A stretch of 64,000 bases of DNA, taken from NCBI RefSeq assembly GCF_012641275.1, contig NZ_JABAIA010000002.1:1860001-1924000 (forward strand), written 5' to 3'. The notes under the pieces are model-generated. The model was given only the letters and a program-made list of their open reading frames with translations, had not been told where the DNA came from and ran no database searches. The position numbers were made by a program, and so were the translations under genes. Origin of the DNA: Chitinophaga varians. Lineage in GTDB: Bacteria; Bacteroidota; Bacteroidia; Chitinophagales; Chitinophagaceae. Every line of letters begins with the position of its first letter. The stretch's first letter is position 1. Of this stretch, positions 25,324-33,793 are shown one piece after another.

Positions 25324-28300
25324 ATGAAAAAGATCGCATACATACTTACTGCACTGGTGGTTGGCTGGAACAGCCTGGCCATCGCACAGGGGCCGTCAGA
25401 CCAGCGCGCGTTCAATACCAAAATCGCCGATGTGCTGGCCCTTATGCCTGCTCCCAATAAAGGACAGTTCAATACCAATATGGAAGCCATCAGCGCCCTC
25501 GGCGAAGAAGGCGTAGTGACCATCGCCGGTATGCTGGTGCCTGAAGGAAAAGGTGATAATACCCAGCTGCAATACGCCCTCGCCGGTTACGCCTATTACG
25601 TTACACAACCTGGTAAGGAAGCCAAACGGAAAGAAGCAGCAGCTGCTTTCTGTAAGGCTATCGCCAAAGCTACAGACCCGGAAAACAAAGTGTTCCTGAT
25701 CACACAACTGCAAACCACCGGTGACAACGACGCGGTAAGCACACTGCTGCCCCTGCTGGCAACAGACCGCTTCTGCGACCCTGCCGCCCGCGTGCTGGTG
25801 AAGATCAACACAACAGCTGCTCAGAAGACATTACTCGGCGCCCTTGCTACTGCCAATGCTGCTAACCGCATCACCCTCACAGAAGCGTTGGGCGATGCCC
25901 GTTATACCGCAGCGGTACCGGCTATCAACGCTGAACTGAACAGCAGCGACAAAAAACTGGTGAAAGTGGCACAGTACGCCCTCGCCCAGATCGCCGACCC
26001 GGCATCTGCTGCTGCATTGGGCAACGCTGCCGCCAAAGCCGGTTATTCCTACGATGTTACAGACGCTACTTCCTCTTACCTCTACTATGCCAATCAACTG
26101 GCAGCCAACGGCAATAAAGCCGCCGCACAAAAAATCGCGGAAGCCCTGGTGAAACAATGCACCGCCGACGGACAGGTACATACCCGTACTGCCGGCCTCA
26201 AACTGCTGGTCGATATTCTCGGTGAAAAAAGCCAGCCCTGGATCAATCAGGCTGTCGCTGATAAAAACGATGAATACCGCGATGCTGCCCTGAAGTTCGC
26301 CGCTCCGTTTGCCAGTGCTTCGTCACTCACCTGGCAGGCGCAACTGAAAAAAGCGACTGACAATACCAAGGCGGCCATCATCAACATGCTGGGCGAAAAT
26401 AAAGTGACTTCCGCATTGCCCGCCATTACCGCCCTCACCAAAAACAGCAACGATGCAGTGAGACTGGCTGCTATCGCTGCCGCCGCCCGCATTGGTGGGG
26501 CTTCGACGCTGCCAACGCTGCTGGGCATCATGAAGACCGGTTCAGCTGCAGATATCAACGCGGTGAAAAAAGCCCTGCGCCTGATACCTGGAGAAGAAGT
26601 CACCCAACAGGCCGGCGCCGCGCTGGCCACCATGCCTGCTCCCGCACAAACAGCGCTGCTCGAAGTGCTCGCCGCCCGCAAGGCAGACAACCGCGTAAAC
26701 GATGTGTTGCCGCTGGCCGCCAGCAGCAATGCTGACGTGAAAGCTGCCGCCTTCGCAGCACTGAAAGACGTTGCCGGTAAAAACAACCTGCCTGCGCTCT
26801 TCTCCCTGCTCAATAACGCCAGCGCTCCACAGGAGATCAGCAATATCCAGACTGCCCTCATCAACGCCGGTGCCACCAGCAGTGATGTAATGGCGCAGAT
26901 GAAACAAGCGTCTGCTGCCAATCAGTCGCGCTATCTTGGCGTGCTGGCAGGCATCGGTCAGCCTGCGGCCCTGGAGCCGGTGATGACTGCCTTTGCTAAC
27001 GGCGACGATGCTACGAAAAATGCAGCCGTGGCTGCGCTCTCCGACTGGAAAGACGCTTCTGCCGCACCGGCACTGCTGAAAATAGCCCGTGACGCCGCCA
27101 ACAGCGCCTATCGCGAAAAAGCACTGAATGGCTATATCGGCCTGACTAAAAAATCGGGATACACCGCTGACCAGAAAGTATTAATGCTGCGCAACGCGCT
27201 GGAGCTGAATCCTTCTGACGCAGTGCAAAAACAGGCGCTGACGGCACTGGAACAATGCAAAACTTTCCCGGCCTTACTGTTGGCAGGTGAATACCTCGAT
27301 AACGCAGCCGTTCAACAGGAAGCTGCCATGGCGGTGATGAACATCGCGCTGGCCAACAAAACCTATAACGGCAATACGGTACGTCAGCTGCTCGACAAAG
27401 CTGCTGCTGCGCTGAAAGGCGGCGACGCCGACTACCAGCGCCAGTCCATCCGCAAATACCTCGCGGAAATGCCTGCAGGCGACGGCTTCGTATCTATGTT
27501 CAATGGCAAAGACCTCAGCGGCTGGAAAGGACTGGTGGAAAATCCTGTCGCCCGCGCTAAAATGGACGCTAAAACACTGAGTAAAGCACAGGAGAAAGCC
27601 AACGAGACCATGCGCAAAGGCTGGTCCGTAAAAGACGGCCTGCTTATTTTCAACGGTCAGGGTGACAACCTCTGCACTGATAAAAAATACGGCGACTTTG
27701 AAATGCTGGTGGACTGGAAAATTACACCCAACGGCGACGCTGGTATCTATCTCAGAGGTACGCCGCAGGTACAGATATGGGACACTTCCCGTACTGACGT
27801 GGGCGCACAGGTAGGCTCCGGTGGCCTGTACAACAACCAGCAGAACGAAAGCAAACCGCTGAAACTGGCCGATAACGCCATCGGCGAGTGGAACCACTTC
27901 CGCATCATTATGAAAGGTGACCGCGTGACCGTTTATCTCAACGGTCAGCTGGTGACAGACAATACCATCCTGGAAAACTACTGGGACCGCAATCTGCCCA
28001 TCTCCGCGGAAGACCAGATCGAACTGCAGGCACATGGTACTTACGTGGCTTACCGTAACCTGTACATCAAAGAACTGCCCCGCGTGAAACCTTTCGTGCT
28101 GAGCGACGAGGAAAAGAAAGCAGGCTACAAGGTATTGTTCGATGGCACCAACATGCATGAATGGACCGGCAATACCAAAGACTATGTGATCGATGAAGGT
28201 GACCTGGTGATCTATCCTACCAATGGTGGTCACGGTAACCTCTACACGAAGAAAGAATACAAGAACTTCTCTTTCCGTTTTGAATTCCAGCTTACTCCCG

Positions 28301-28695
28301 GCGCCAACAACGGTCTGGGCGTTCGTGCCCCGCTGACCGGCGACGCCGCTTACCAGGGCATGGAATTACAAATCCTGGACAACGAAGCAGATATCTACAA
28401 AGACCTGAATATCTACCAATACCATGGCTCCGTGTATGGAGTGATCCCCGCTAAAAGAGGTTTCCTCAAACCAGTGGGAGAGTGGAACTATGAAGAGGCT
28501 ATCGTAGACGGTACTCATATCAAAGTCATCCTCAACGGTACCGTTATCCTTGATGGCGATATCGCTGAAGCCCGTGAAAAAGGCACACTGGACCATAAAA
28601 ACCATCCCGGCCTGAAAAATGAAACCGGCCATATCGGTTTCCTGGGACATGGATCTATTGTCCGTTTCCGTAATATCAGGGTGAAAGAACTGTAG
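25324..28695 (+). CDS. Exported HEAT-repeat protein with two 3-keto-disaccharide-hydrolase (DUF1080) domains
   Basis: An 1123-residue secreted protein; signal peptide ends at about residue 22 (LTALVVGWNSLAIAQ). Residues about 40-700 are Ala-rich HEAT-like helical repeats (for example DAVRLAAIAAAARIGGASTL, DVKAAAFAALKDVAG). Two DUF1080/PF06439 domains follow. The first begins near residue 720 (FVSMFNGKDLSGWKGL) with FEMLVDWKITPNGDAGIYLR; the second begins near 935 (YKVLFDGTNMHEWTG) with FRFEFQLTPGANNGLGVRA. PF06439 proteins are laminin-G-like folds that cleave 3-keto-glycosides. Domain duplication on one chain may give avidity or two specificities. It is probably co-transcribed with the Tat-exported oxidoreductase and closes with a terminator at 28718. 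Confidence 0.9.
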   Translation: MKKIAYILTALVVGWNSLAIAQGPSDQRAFNTKIADVLALMPAPNKGQFNTNMEAISALGEEGVVTIAGMLVPEGKGDNTQLQYALAGYAYYVTQPGKEAKRKEAAAAFCKAIAKATDPENKVFLITQLQTTGDNDAVSTLLPLLATDRFCDPAARVLVKINTTAAQKTLLGALATANAANRITLTEALGDARYTAAVPAINAELNSSDKKLVKVAQYALAQIADPASAAALGNAAAKAGYSYDVTDATSSYLYYANQLAANGNKAAAQKIAEALVKQCTADGQVHTRTAGLKLLVDILGEKSQPWINQAVADKNDEYRDAALKFAAPFASASSLTWQAQLKKATDNTKAAIINMLGENKVTSALPAITALTKNSNDAVRLAAIAAAARIGGASTLPTLLGIMKTGSAADINAVKKALRLIPGEEVTQQAGAALATMPAPAQTALLEVLAARKADNRVNDVLPLAASSNADVKAAAFAALKDVAGKNNLPALFSLLNNASAPQEISNIQTALINAGATSSDVMAQMKQASAANQSRYLGVLAGIGQPAALEPVMTAFANGDDATKNAAVAALSDWKDASAAPALLKIARDAANSAYREKALNGYIGLTKKSGYTADQKVLMLRNALELNPSDAVQKQALTALEQCKTFPALLLAGEYLDNAAVQQEAAMAVMNIALANKTYNGNTVRQLLDKAAAALKGGDADYQRQSIRKYLAEMPAGDGFVSMFNGKDLSGWKGLVENPVARAKMDAKTLSKAQEKANETMRKGWSVKDGLLIFNGQGDNLCTDKKYGDFEMLVDWKITPNGDAGIYLRGTPQVQIWDTSRTDVGAQVGSGGLYNNQQNESKPLKLADNAIGEWNHFRIIMKGDRVTVYLNGQLVTDNTILENYWDRNLPISAEDQIELQAHGTYVAYRNLYIKELPRVKPFVLSDEEKKAGYKVLFDGTNMHEWTGNTKDYVIDEGDLVIYPTNGGHGNLYTKKEYKNFSFRFEFQLTPGANNGLGVRAPLTGDAAYQGMELQILDNEADIYKDLNIYQYHGSVYGVIPAKRGFLKPVGEWNYEEAIVDGTHIKVILNGTVILDGDIAEAREKGTLDHKNHPGLKNETGHIGFLGHGSIVRFRNIRVKEL

Positions 28696-28708
28696 TATTT
28701 ATACTACA
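28691..28708. promoter_or_regulatory. 18-base palindrome, copy 1
   Basis: TGTAGTAT-TT-ATACTACA, perfect 8-bp arms, includes the stop codon of the DUF1080 gene. A copy with one base changed is at 29276-29293. The two flank a small membrane-protein gene. It looks like a regulator-binding dyad rather than a terminator, as the true terminator follows ten bases later. Confidence 0.55.
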
Positions 28709-28717
28709 CGATTTGTG

Positions 28718-28749
28718 AAGCGCCGGCTGAATTTCAGCCGGCGCTTTTT
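28718..28749 (+). terminator. Intrinsic terminator after the DUF1080 gene
   Basis: Perfect 12-bp stem AAGCGCCGGCTG/CAGCCGGCGCTT with loop AATTT and TTT tail. It ends the oxidoreductase/DUF1080 unit. Confidence 0.93.
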
Positions 28750-28821
28750 ATTGCTCACATGAAGATGTGAGCAACTGAACTATGGTAAATAGCGTAAATT
28801 AGACGATAAATAAACCCAGCA

Positions 28822-29214
28822 ATGAAAGATAGAAGATCCGCTGTCGTCATGGGTATTACTGTTATGATGCTCGCAATAGTAAGTGATCTAAAACGTCGAC
28901 ACCTTTTTTTTGATGAATTCTCTGGTTTTCTGATAATGGATATTATACTGGCATTGTATCTGGGTTTTGAAGCCAGGCAAATGACAAGTTTCAACATGAA
29001 GCTGCAGCAAAGTGAGTTCACCTTAGTGCTGAAACTGTTAATACTATATGTGGCGGCTGGAGTGGCAATAAGCAGCGGATCTGCAGAGGGGAGCAAAGGT
29101 ATAATACTTTGGATAGTGAAAGCACTAGTCGTGGTCACCGCTATTACTTATGGTCTAATGACCCTGAGGCAGATAAAAATAGTCAGGAAGCTCGAAGGAA
29201 ACGAGTCGGAGTAA
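28822..29214 (+). CDS. Small hypothetical membrane protein
   Basis: A 130-residue protein with hydrophobic segments at about residues 8-22 (VVMGITVMMLAIV), 35-50 (FLIMDIILALYLGF), 67-86 and 95-115 (IILWIVKALVVVTAITYGLM), ending in a charged tail (RKLEGNESE). I do not recognise the family. A minus-strand frame of similar length covers the same DNA but its protein is Ser/Ile-rich without ordered helices, so plus is preferred. Codon use is poorer in GC than in neighbours, which suggests a different origin. The two near-identical 18-base palindromes at 28691 and 29276 flank it. Confidence 0.5.
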   Translation: MKDRRSAVVMGITVMMLAIVSDLKRRHLFFDEFSGFLIMDIILALYLGFEARQMTSFNMKLQQSEFTLVLKLLILYVAAGVAISSGSAEGSKGIILWIVKALVVVTAITYGLMTLRQIKIVRKLEGNESE

Positions 29215-29598
29215 TCTGCAACATACCATGATTTTAAGAATTGGGATTCATCCCGGACAGTTTGATGAGAAAAGTTGTAGTATTTGTACTACAGTGCGTG
29301 GCTGTGTTACTAATATATAAAGTAAGGATAACTACTTAATTTTCGCGTAACAAAAAAATAATAGCCTTCCATAGCGCAGAAAATCAGGCATATGCGCGTT
29401 AATGATCATGATGCTGATCATGAAAAATTTGCTTTGTTAGAAATACTAATTTATCTTGTATTATCAGTGAGTGTGAGCAATGCACCGTATATCTTTTTTT
29501 GAAAACCTTATCTATCATTCTTCTTAAAAATCCCTCTTTTATATCCTCATGCAGACCTTTTAGGAAAACCGCGATACATCAATTTTAATCCGTATTCT
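29215..29598. other. AT-rich intergenic region with two dyads
   Basis: Contains the second 18-base palindrome TGTAGTATTT-GTACTACA at 29276-29293 and a further dyad ATGATCA-TGATGC-TGATCAT at 29402-29421, about 180 bases ahead of the thiamine-diphosphate enzyme gene. No TAnnTTTG promoter is clear; the nearest candidate is TATCTTGT near 29453. No ORF is credible. Confidence 0.5.
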
Positions 29599-31338
29599 AT
29601 GACCTTCAGTAACCTTTATGGAAATCCTCCATGCGTGGCTGATAATTATCAGCTTATTATTGACACCCTTACCGAATGGGGTATTCATTTGTACACCGGC
29701 GTTACAGGCGGCGGCGTTATTCACTTGTTAAAACATCTTAAGCCCCTGGAAGACCTGCCCTCTCATGATCCTTCATTTTTAACGTTGGGGGAATACAGCG
29801 CGGGCTTTGTTCCGTTGGGCTATTACCTTGCCAGTGGCCGGATTGCCGCTGCGGTGGCCACTACCGGTGCTGCTACCAAGTTGATCACTTGTGGATTAAG
29901 TGATGCCAAGCTGCACGACATACCAGCGGTTTTTATTGTGCCTGTTTCTGGTAGTCATACCGAGGGTTTTTCTCCCTTACAGGATACTTCCGTATATGGA
30001 AGTAATGCCGTAGCGCAGTTACGCGCGGAATTGGGAGATGCTGTTTTTGTATTGAACGATCCGTTTTCACTGACCGCACAGCTGGCCGCTGCCAAAGCGA
30101 TGCTGGACCGATCCCGGCCAGTGGTGTTGGCATTGGACAACGAAGCAGTAGGCGCCCCGCTGATGGAATATTCCATGCCCCTGCCTGAAGAGGAGACCGT
30201 TGCAGAAGATGACTACCTGGATGCTTTTGTGGCTTCTTTCCGCAAAACAGCCGCCGATAAACGGGTGGTGGTATTAGTGGGAGAAGAAATGGCGCGTTAT
30301 CCCCAGGCGAAGCAGCTCACTACGCAGTTGTGCGAACAACTACAGGCTGCGGCCATCTGGAGCATCAACGGTGCGAACGCCGTAAGTCAGGACAACCCTT
30401 ACGGGTACGGCTATATTTCCTTCGGTGGAAATGACAAGGCAATGGCCCTGTTCAATTCGCTTGGTGAACAGGATGTGCTGGTAGTACTGGGCGCCTGCCC
30501 GGATGAATACACTATTAACTTCAGCGGTTTTAAGGCGGCCCATACTTATTTTTTGGGTAACATTTTCGAAGCGTACGGACTGGTGGACAACAGTCTGCGC
30601 CATGTGGCCACCGGCGGCTATGATCATGTTCACGGTCCTTTGGATGTTTTATTAAGCGCATTGATCAGCGCAGGGCAGCGTTACCCCTTTGCGAACAGGC
30701 CCGTTGCAAAAGCGCCGGCAGATCTGAACGACACGCCGTTTGCCATGCCAAGGGAAGGTTATGTAAATATGGCTACGCTATACCAGCGGCTCAACAAATG
30801 GTGGCCTGCACATTCACTGGGAGTGGATGATGTTTGCCTGGCTTATAAAGACCGTCAGTACGTAACACAACGCCCCAATGATAATATCAATTTCTATTCT
30901 CTTTACCGCGGCTCTGCTATGGGCGGCGCTTTTGGCGTAGCGGTGGGCGCGAAGCTGGCGGATGTGGACCGTCCTGTTTTTTTGTTTACGGGAGATGGTT
31001 GTTTCCGCCTTTTTTCCGGCTCTTTAGGAGAGGTAAGCCAACTGGGCATCGTCATTTTTCTGCTGAACAATGAATCCTTGTCTATCGTGGAACAGGGATT
31101 GGAAAAAGTACTGCCTGATATCGCAGCGCCGCATTATCATGCGCGCGTTGCCGCCATCGATTATTGTGCGATCGCCAGGGCATGTAGCTGGGACGCAGCA
31201 CGACTGCAACCTGACCTGGGCAACCTGGAAGAGCTGTTACACCGGATGGAAACACAAGGGCAACGTTCCCTGCTCATAGAAGTGCCCGTAGACCACCAGC
31301 AGGAGCTGGGCCAGAATCCCCGTCTCAAAAATCTATAA
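29599..31338 (+). CDS. Thiamine-diphosphate-dependent enzyme (acetolactate synthase / 2-oxoacid decarboxylase superfamily)
   Basis: A 579-residue cytosolic enzyme with the three-domain POX/AHAS plan. PYR domain: catalytic Glu65 in LTLGEYSAGF, then ATTGAATKLITCGLSDAKLHDIP. Middle domain near residue 210-345 (KRVVVLVGEEMARYPQAKQL). PP domain: ThDP-Mg motif with Asp466 (FTGDGCFRLF) and Asn490-Asn491 (FLLNNESLSIVEQG). It is not close enough to IlvB, Pdc or MenD for a named reaction. A MEKHLA-domain gene starts 10 bases downstream, suggesting co-translation and a shared pathway. It probably joins or cleaves a 2-oxoacid. No FAD-binding specificity is obvious. Confidence 0.82.
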   Translation: MTFSNLYGNPPCVADNYQLIIDTLTEWGIHLYTGVTGGGVIHLLKHLKPLEDLPSHDPSFLTLGEYSAGFVPLGYYLASGRIAAAVATTGAATKLITCGLSDAKLHDIPAVFIVPVSGSHTEGFSPLQDTSVYGSNAVAQLRAELGDAVFVLNDPFSLTAQLAAAKAMLDRSRPVVLALDNEAVGAPLMEYSMPLPEEETVAEDDYLDAFVASFRKTAADKRVVVLVGEEMARYPQAKQLTTQLCEQLQAAAIWSINGANAVSQDNPYGYGYISFGGNDKAMALFNSLGEQDVLVVLGACPDEYTINFSGFKAAHTYFLGNIFEAYGLVDNSLRHVATGGYDHVHGPLDVLLSALISAGQRYPFANRPVAKAPADLNDTPFAMPREGYVNMATLYQRLNKWWPAHSLGVDDVCLAYKDRQYVTQRPNDNINFYSLYRGSAMGGAFGVAVGAKLADVDRPVFLFTGDGCFRLFSGSLGEVSQLGIVIFLLNNESLSIVEQGLEKVLPDIAAPHYHARVAAIDYCAIARACSWDAARLQPDLGNLEELLHRMETQGQRSLLIEVPVDHQQELGQNPRLKNL

Positions 31339-31348
31339 CTATTATATC

Positions 31349-31822
31349 ATGCCTTCTTTTTTGTCTTTAATTACACAGATAGATCATAATTTTTTCACCA
31401 GGAACGGCAAGGCGCTTCCGTCGCCGCCGGATGTTTCAGCCAGGGCGCAGTGGTTGCACGAAAAGGCGCCCTATAGTATCCTGGCACATGGCACCGGTGC
31501 TGATCCGCATTTTATTTATGCCAATCAATATGCGTTGTCCTGTTTTAAGTACACCCCGGAAGAGCTGCTACAACTGCCTTCCCGCCTAAGCGCGGCGCCG
31601 CAGGACAGAAGTGAACGGGAACGCCTGTTGCACGATGTGACGCTCAATGGTATTGCCTATCATTATACTGGTCCGCGCGTTGACAAGTACGGTAATACTT
31701 TTACTATTTATGACGGTGTGGTATGGCGGTTAACGCAGGAAGACGGAACACCGCTGGGGCAGGCGGCGCTTTTCTGGCTGAAGGAAACGGAAAGACCTGA
31801 CTGGTATACCGGTGTAAAATAA
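31349..31822 (+). CDS. MEKHLA-domain (PAS-like) protein
   Basis: A 157-residue protein, almost all one MEKHLA domain, known as the C-terminal PAS-like sensor of plant HD-ZIP III factors and as free proteins in bacteria. Signature pieces: PYSILAHGTGADPHFIYAN, CFKYTPEELLQLPSRLSAAP, RSERERLLHDVTLNGIAYHY, and GVVWRLTQEDGTPLGQAALF. There is no signal peptide, DNA-binding or kinase domain. It follows the ThDP enzyme by ten bases, and a terminator follows it, so the two form a dedicated bicistronic unit. It may bind the product or a flavin/haem-like ligand, or act as an enzyme itself; no function is established. Confidence 0.85.
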   Translation: MPSFLSLITQIDHNFFTRNGKALPSPPDVSARAQWLHEKAPYSILAHGTGADPHFIYANQYALSCFKYTPEELLQLPSRLSAAPQDRSERERLLHDVTLNGIAYHYTGPRVDKYGNTFTIYDGVVWRLTQEDGTPLGQAALFWLKETERPDWYTGVK

Positions 31823-31845
31823 GAATGGAAACTACTGTTGTCAGT

Positions 31846-31876
31846 GGGCCAACCTGAAGAGGGTGGCCCTTTTTTT
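31846..31876 (+). terminator. Intrinsic terminator after the MEKHLA gene
   Basis: Stem GGGCCAACC/GGGTGGCCC with one A-G mismatch, loop TGAAGA, then seven T. It separates the unit from the convergent peroxidase gene. Confidence 0.85.
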
Positions 31877-31895
31877 AAAATTCATACACACACAT

Positions 31896-33098
31896 TTATT
31901 TAAACGGATCGGCATATTTCGGGTCTTTGATCAGCTGCTCGTCCGTTAATGTTTTCAGGAAGGCGATGATATCGCTTTTGTCTTTTGTGGTCAAAGGGAC
32001 GCCAGACCCGGCCACAGCACTGAGCTGTATGCCCAGGTTGGGATTACCTTTGATGCCATGATTGTAATGTTCCAATACGTCTTCCAGCGTAGCAAAGCGG
32101 CCGTCATGCATATACGGCGCGGTAAGCACCACATTACGAAGGCTAGGTATTTTAAAAGTGCCCTGGTCAGCGGGCTTGTGCGTGATTTCACCGATGCCTT
32201 TGTCCGTATAATCGGCTTCCAGTCCGTTGTTGGAACCGAAGCCGGTATTGATGCCGGTATTGTCGGAAACGAGAAAAGAGGGGAGCTTGCCATATTGCGC
32301 AGTAGCAAAATCGCTGTGGCATTCGGTACAGAAGTTGACCTGCAGCAGCCGTAGCCCGTTCTTTTCATCGGCGCTGAGGTTACTGAGATTACTGGCGAGC
32401 CCCTGATCGTATTTGGACTGAAAAGACACGATGCTGCGGATAAACTGGGACAGCGCATTGGCAATACGGGGCGAAGTCACATTTTCATCTCCGAACGCCG
32501 CTTTAAACAACGGGCGATAGTAGGAAATACCATTGAGCTTTGTTTCCAGTGCGGTGAGCGAGGGCATGCCCATTTCGATATGGTCCAGTACAGGCATCAG
32601 CGTTTGTGTTTCCAGGTCGGCGGCCCGCATGTCCCAGAACATGGTTTTGGCGCCGAAGAAACGTTGGTTTACCACCGGCATGGCATTGCGGCGGGTGACC
32701 TGGTTGTCGAACCCGGAGGAGTGGGCCACGCCGTCCGTAAATGCTTTGTCCTGGTGATGGCACGAAGCACAAGAGCGGGTATTGTTGACCGACATGTTTT
32801 TATCATAAAACAATACGCGGCCCAGCGTGGCGCCGGCATTGTTGATAGGATTGGCGCCGGGCGTATTGTCAAGGTCAGTGCGGCTGGCAAGGAACGCCTT
32901 CATATAGGGGGGCATGTTATTGATGGTGCCCACATAATCATACAGGGCAGCCGGCAGGTGAGGGACGCCGGGCGTGTTGGCTGGTGGCTCCTGACTCTGA
33001 CCGTTTCCATCATGGCCCGGCAGTTGTGCCGGATCATTTTTTTTACAGGCAAATAATAGGAACAGCAAAAACAGCGATGATAATGTTAAATAACGCAT
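31896..33098 (-). CDS. Di-haem cytochrome c peroxidase / MauG-like lipoprotein
   Basis: A 400-residue periplasmic lipoprotein that reduces hydrogen peroxide or does MauG-type oxidation. Start set at ATG 33098: MRYLTLSSLFLLFLLFACKK is a lipoprotein signal with the lipobox Cys at residue 18. An upstream ATG at 33125 would put nine extra residues ahead of it. Two covalent haem sites: CASCHH (Cys110-His114) and CTECHS near residue 255. Other family marks are LGRVLFYDKNMSVNNTRSC, RRNAMPVVNQ, WDMRAADLETQ and the axial Met region APYMHDGRFATLEDVLEHYN. Linker of Pro/Gln after the Cys is a tether. It stands alone, divergent from a sigma factor gene. Confidence 0.93.
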   Translation of the reverse strand: MRYLTLSSLFLLFLLFACKKNDPAQLPGHDGNGQSQEPPANTPGVPHLPAALYDYVGTINNMPPYMKAFLASRTDLDNTPGANPINNAGATLGRVLFYDKNMSVNNTRSCASCHHQDKAFTDGVAHSSGFDNQVTRRNAMPVVNQRFFGAKTMFWDMRAADLETQTLMPVLDHIEMGMPSLTALETKLNGISYYRPLFKAAFGDENVTSPRIANALSQFIRSIVSFQSKYDQGLASNLSNLSADEKNGLRLLQVNFCTECHSDFATAQYGKLPSFLVSDNTGINTGFGSNNGLEADYTDKGIGEITHKPADQGTFKIPSLRNVVLTAPYMHDGRFATLEDVLEHYNHGIKGNPNLGIQLSAVAGSGVPLTTKDKSDIIAFLKTLTDEQLIKDPKYADPFK

Positions 33099-33232
33099 GG
33101 TGTGCTTGGGTTTCCCATAATACACGTTGCCCTGGATTTCCCCTTACGGGAAAGAAATTAATTTATTTTTGCCGCCGGATAAGGGTATTTTAAAGTGAAG
33201 GTGTATTAGCGGTAGTTATTGAAACAATTAAG

Positions 33233-33775
33233 GTGGATATACATTTTGGCAAGGCAAATGACCAGGATAAACTGGTGGAGGAATGTTTTCATACCTACTT
33301 TGAGGGGTTGCACCGTTATGCCTTCACGATACTGAAAGACAATGACGAGGCAAAAGACGCCGTACAGGCCGTTTTTCTGAAGTTATGGGAAAAACGGGCG
33401 GATATTGATGAACAACAGTCCATCAAGTCGTACCTCTACACGGCGGTATATCATTATTGTCTCAATGTCAGGCGGCATGAGAAAGTGAAAGACAATTACC
33501 TGGCGCAACGTCCACCGGTCTTTGAGCACCGTAATGAGTTGGTGAGCAAAGAAACCCACCGGCGGATCATGGAACATATAGATAATCTCTCCCCGCAATG
33601 CCGGCTCATTTTCAGCAAAAGCCGTTTTGAAGGGCGGAAGTATGCTGAGATAGCGGCAGATCTGGGCTTGTCGGTCAAGACCGTGGAAGTACAGATGGGC
33701 AAAGCTTTGAAGATACTGAGAGCCAAGCTGTTTGATATAATGGTAATGATACTGTTTGCCTGTTTGTTTTTATAA
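33233..33775 (+). CDS. ECF RNA polymerase sigma factor (Bacteroidota FecI-like)
   Basis: A 180-residue sigma factor. Region 2 at about residues 20-85 (FEGLHRYAFTILKDNDEAKD, AVFLKLWEKR, SYLYTAVYHYCLNVRR) binds core and the -10 element; region 4 at about 110-165 (LSPQCRLIFSKSRFEGRKYA, EIAADLGLSVKTVEVQMGKA) binds the -35 element. The start is GTG at 33233, as no earlier ATG fits and the next would cut region 2. The hydrophobic C-terminus (MVMILFACLFL) is common in this Bacteroidota group. The FecR gene follows 18 bases later, forming a TonB-linked surface-signalling pair. Confidence 0.92.
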   Translation: MDIHFGKANDQDKLVEECFHTYFEGLHRYAFTILKDNDEAKDAVQAVFLKLWEKRADIDEQQSIKSYLYTAVYHYCLNVRRHEKVKDNYLAQRPPVFEHRNELVSKETHRRIMEHIDNLSPQCRLIFSKSRFEGRKYAEIAADLGLSVKTVEVQMGKALKILRAKLFDIMVMILFACLFL

Positions 33776-33793
33776 GTTACAATTTTACAGAAA

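Noticed and set aside
28755..29138. 127-codon minus-strand frame opposite the small membrane-protein gene
   Set aside because: Less ordered hydrophobic pattern than the plus-strand frame, and its start lies in the terminator region.
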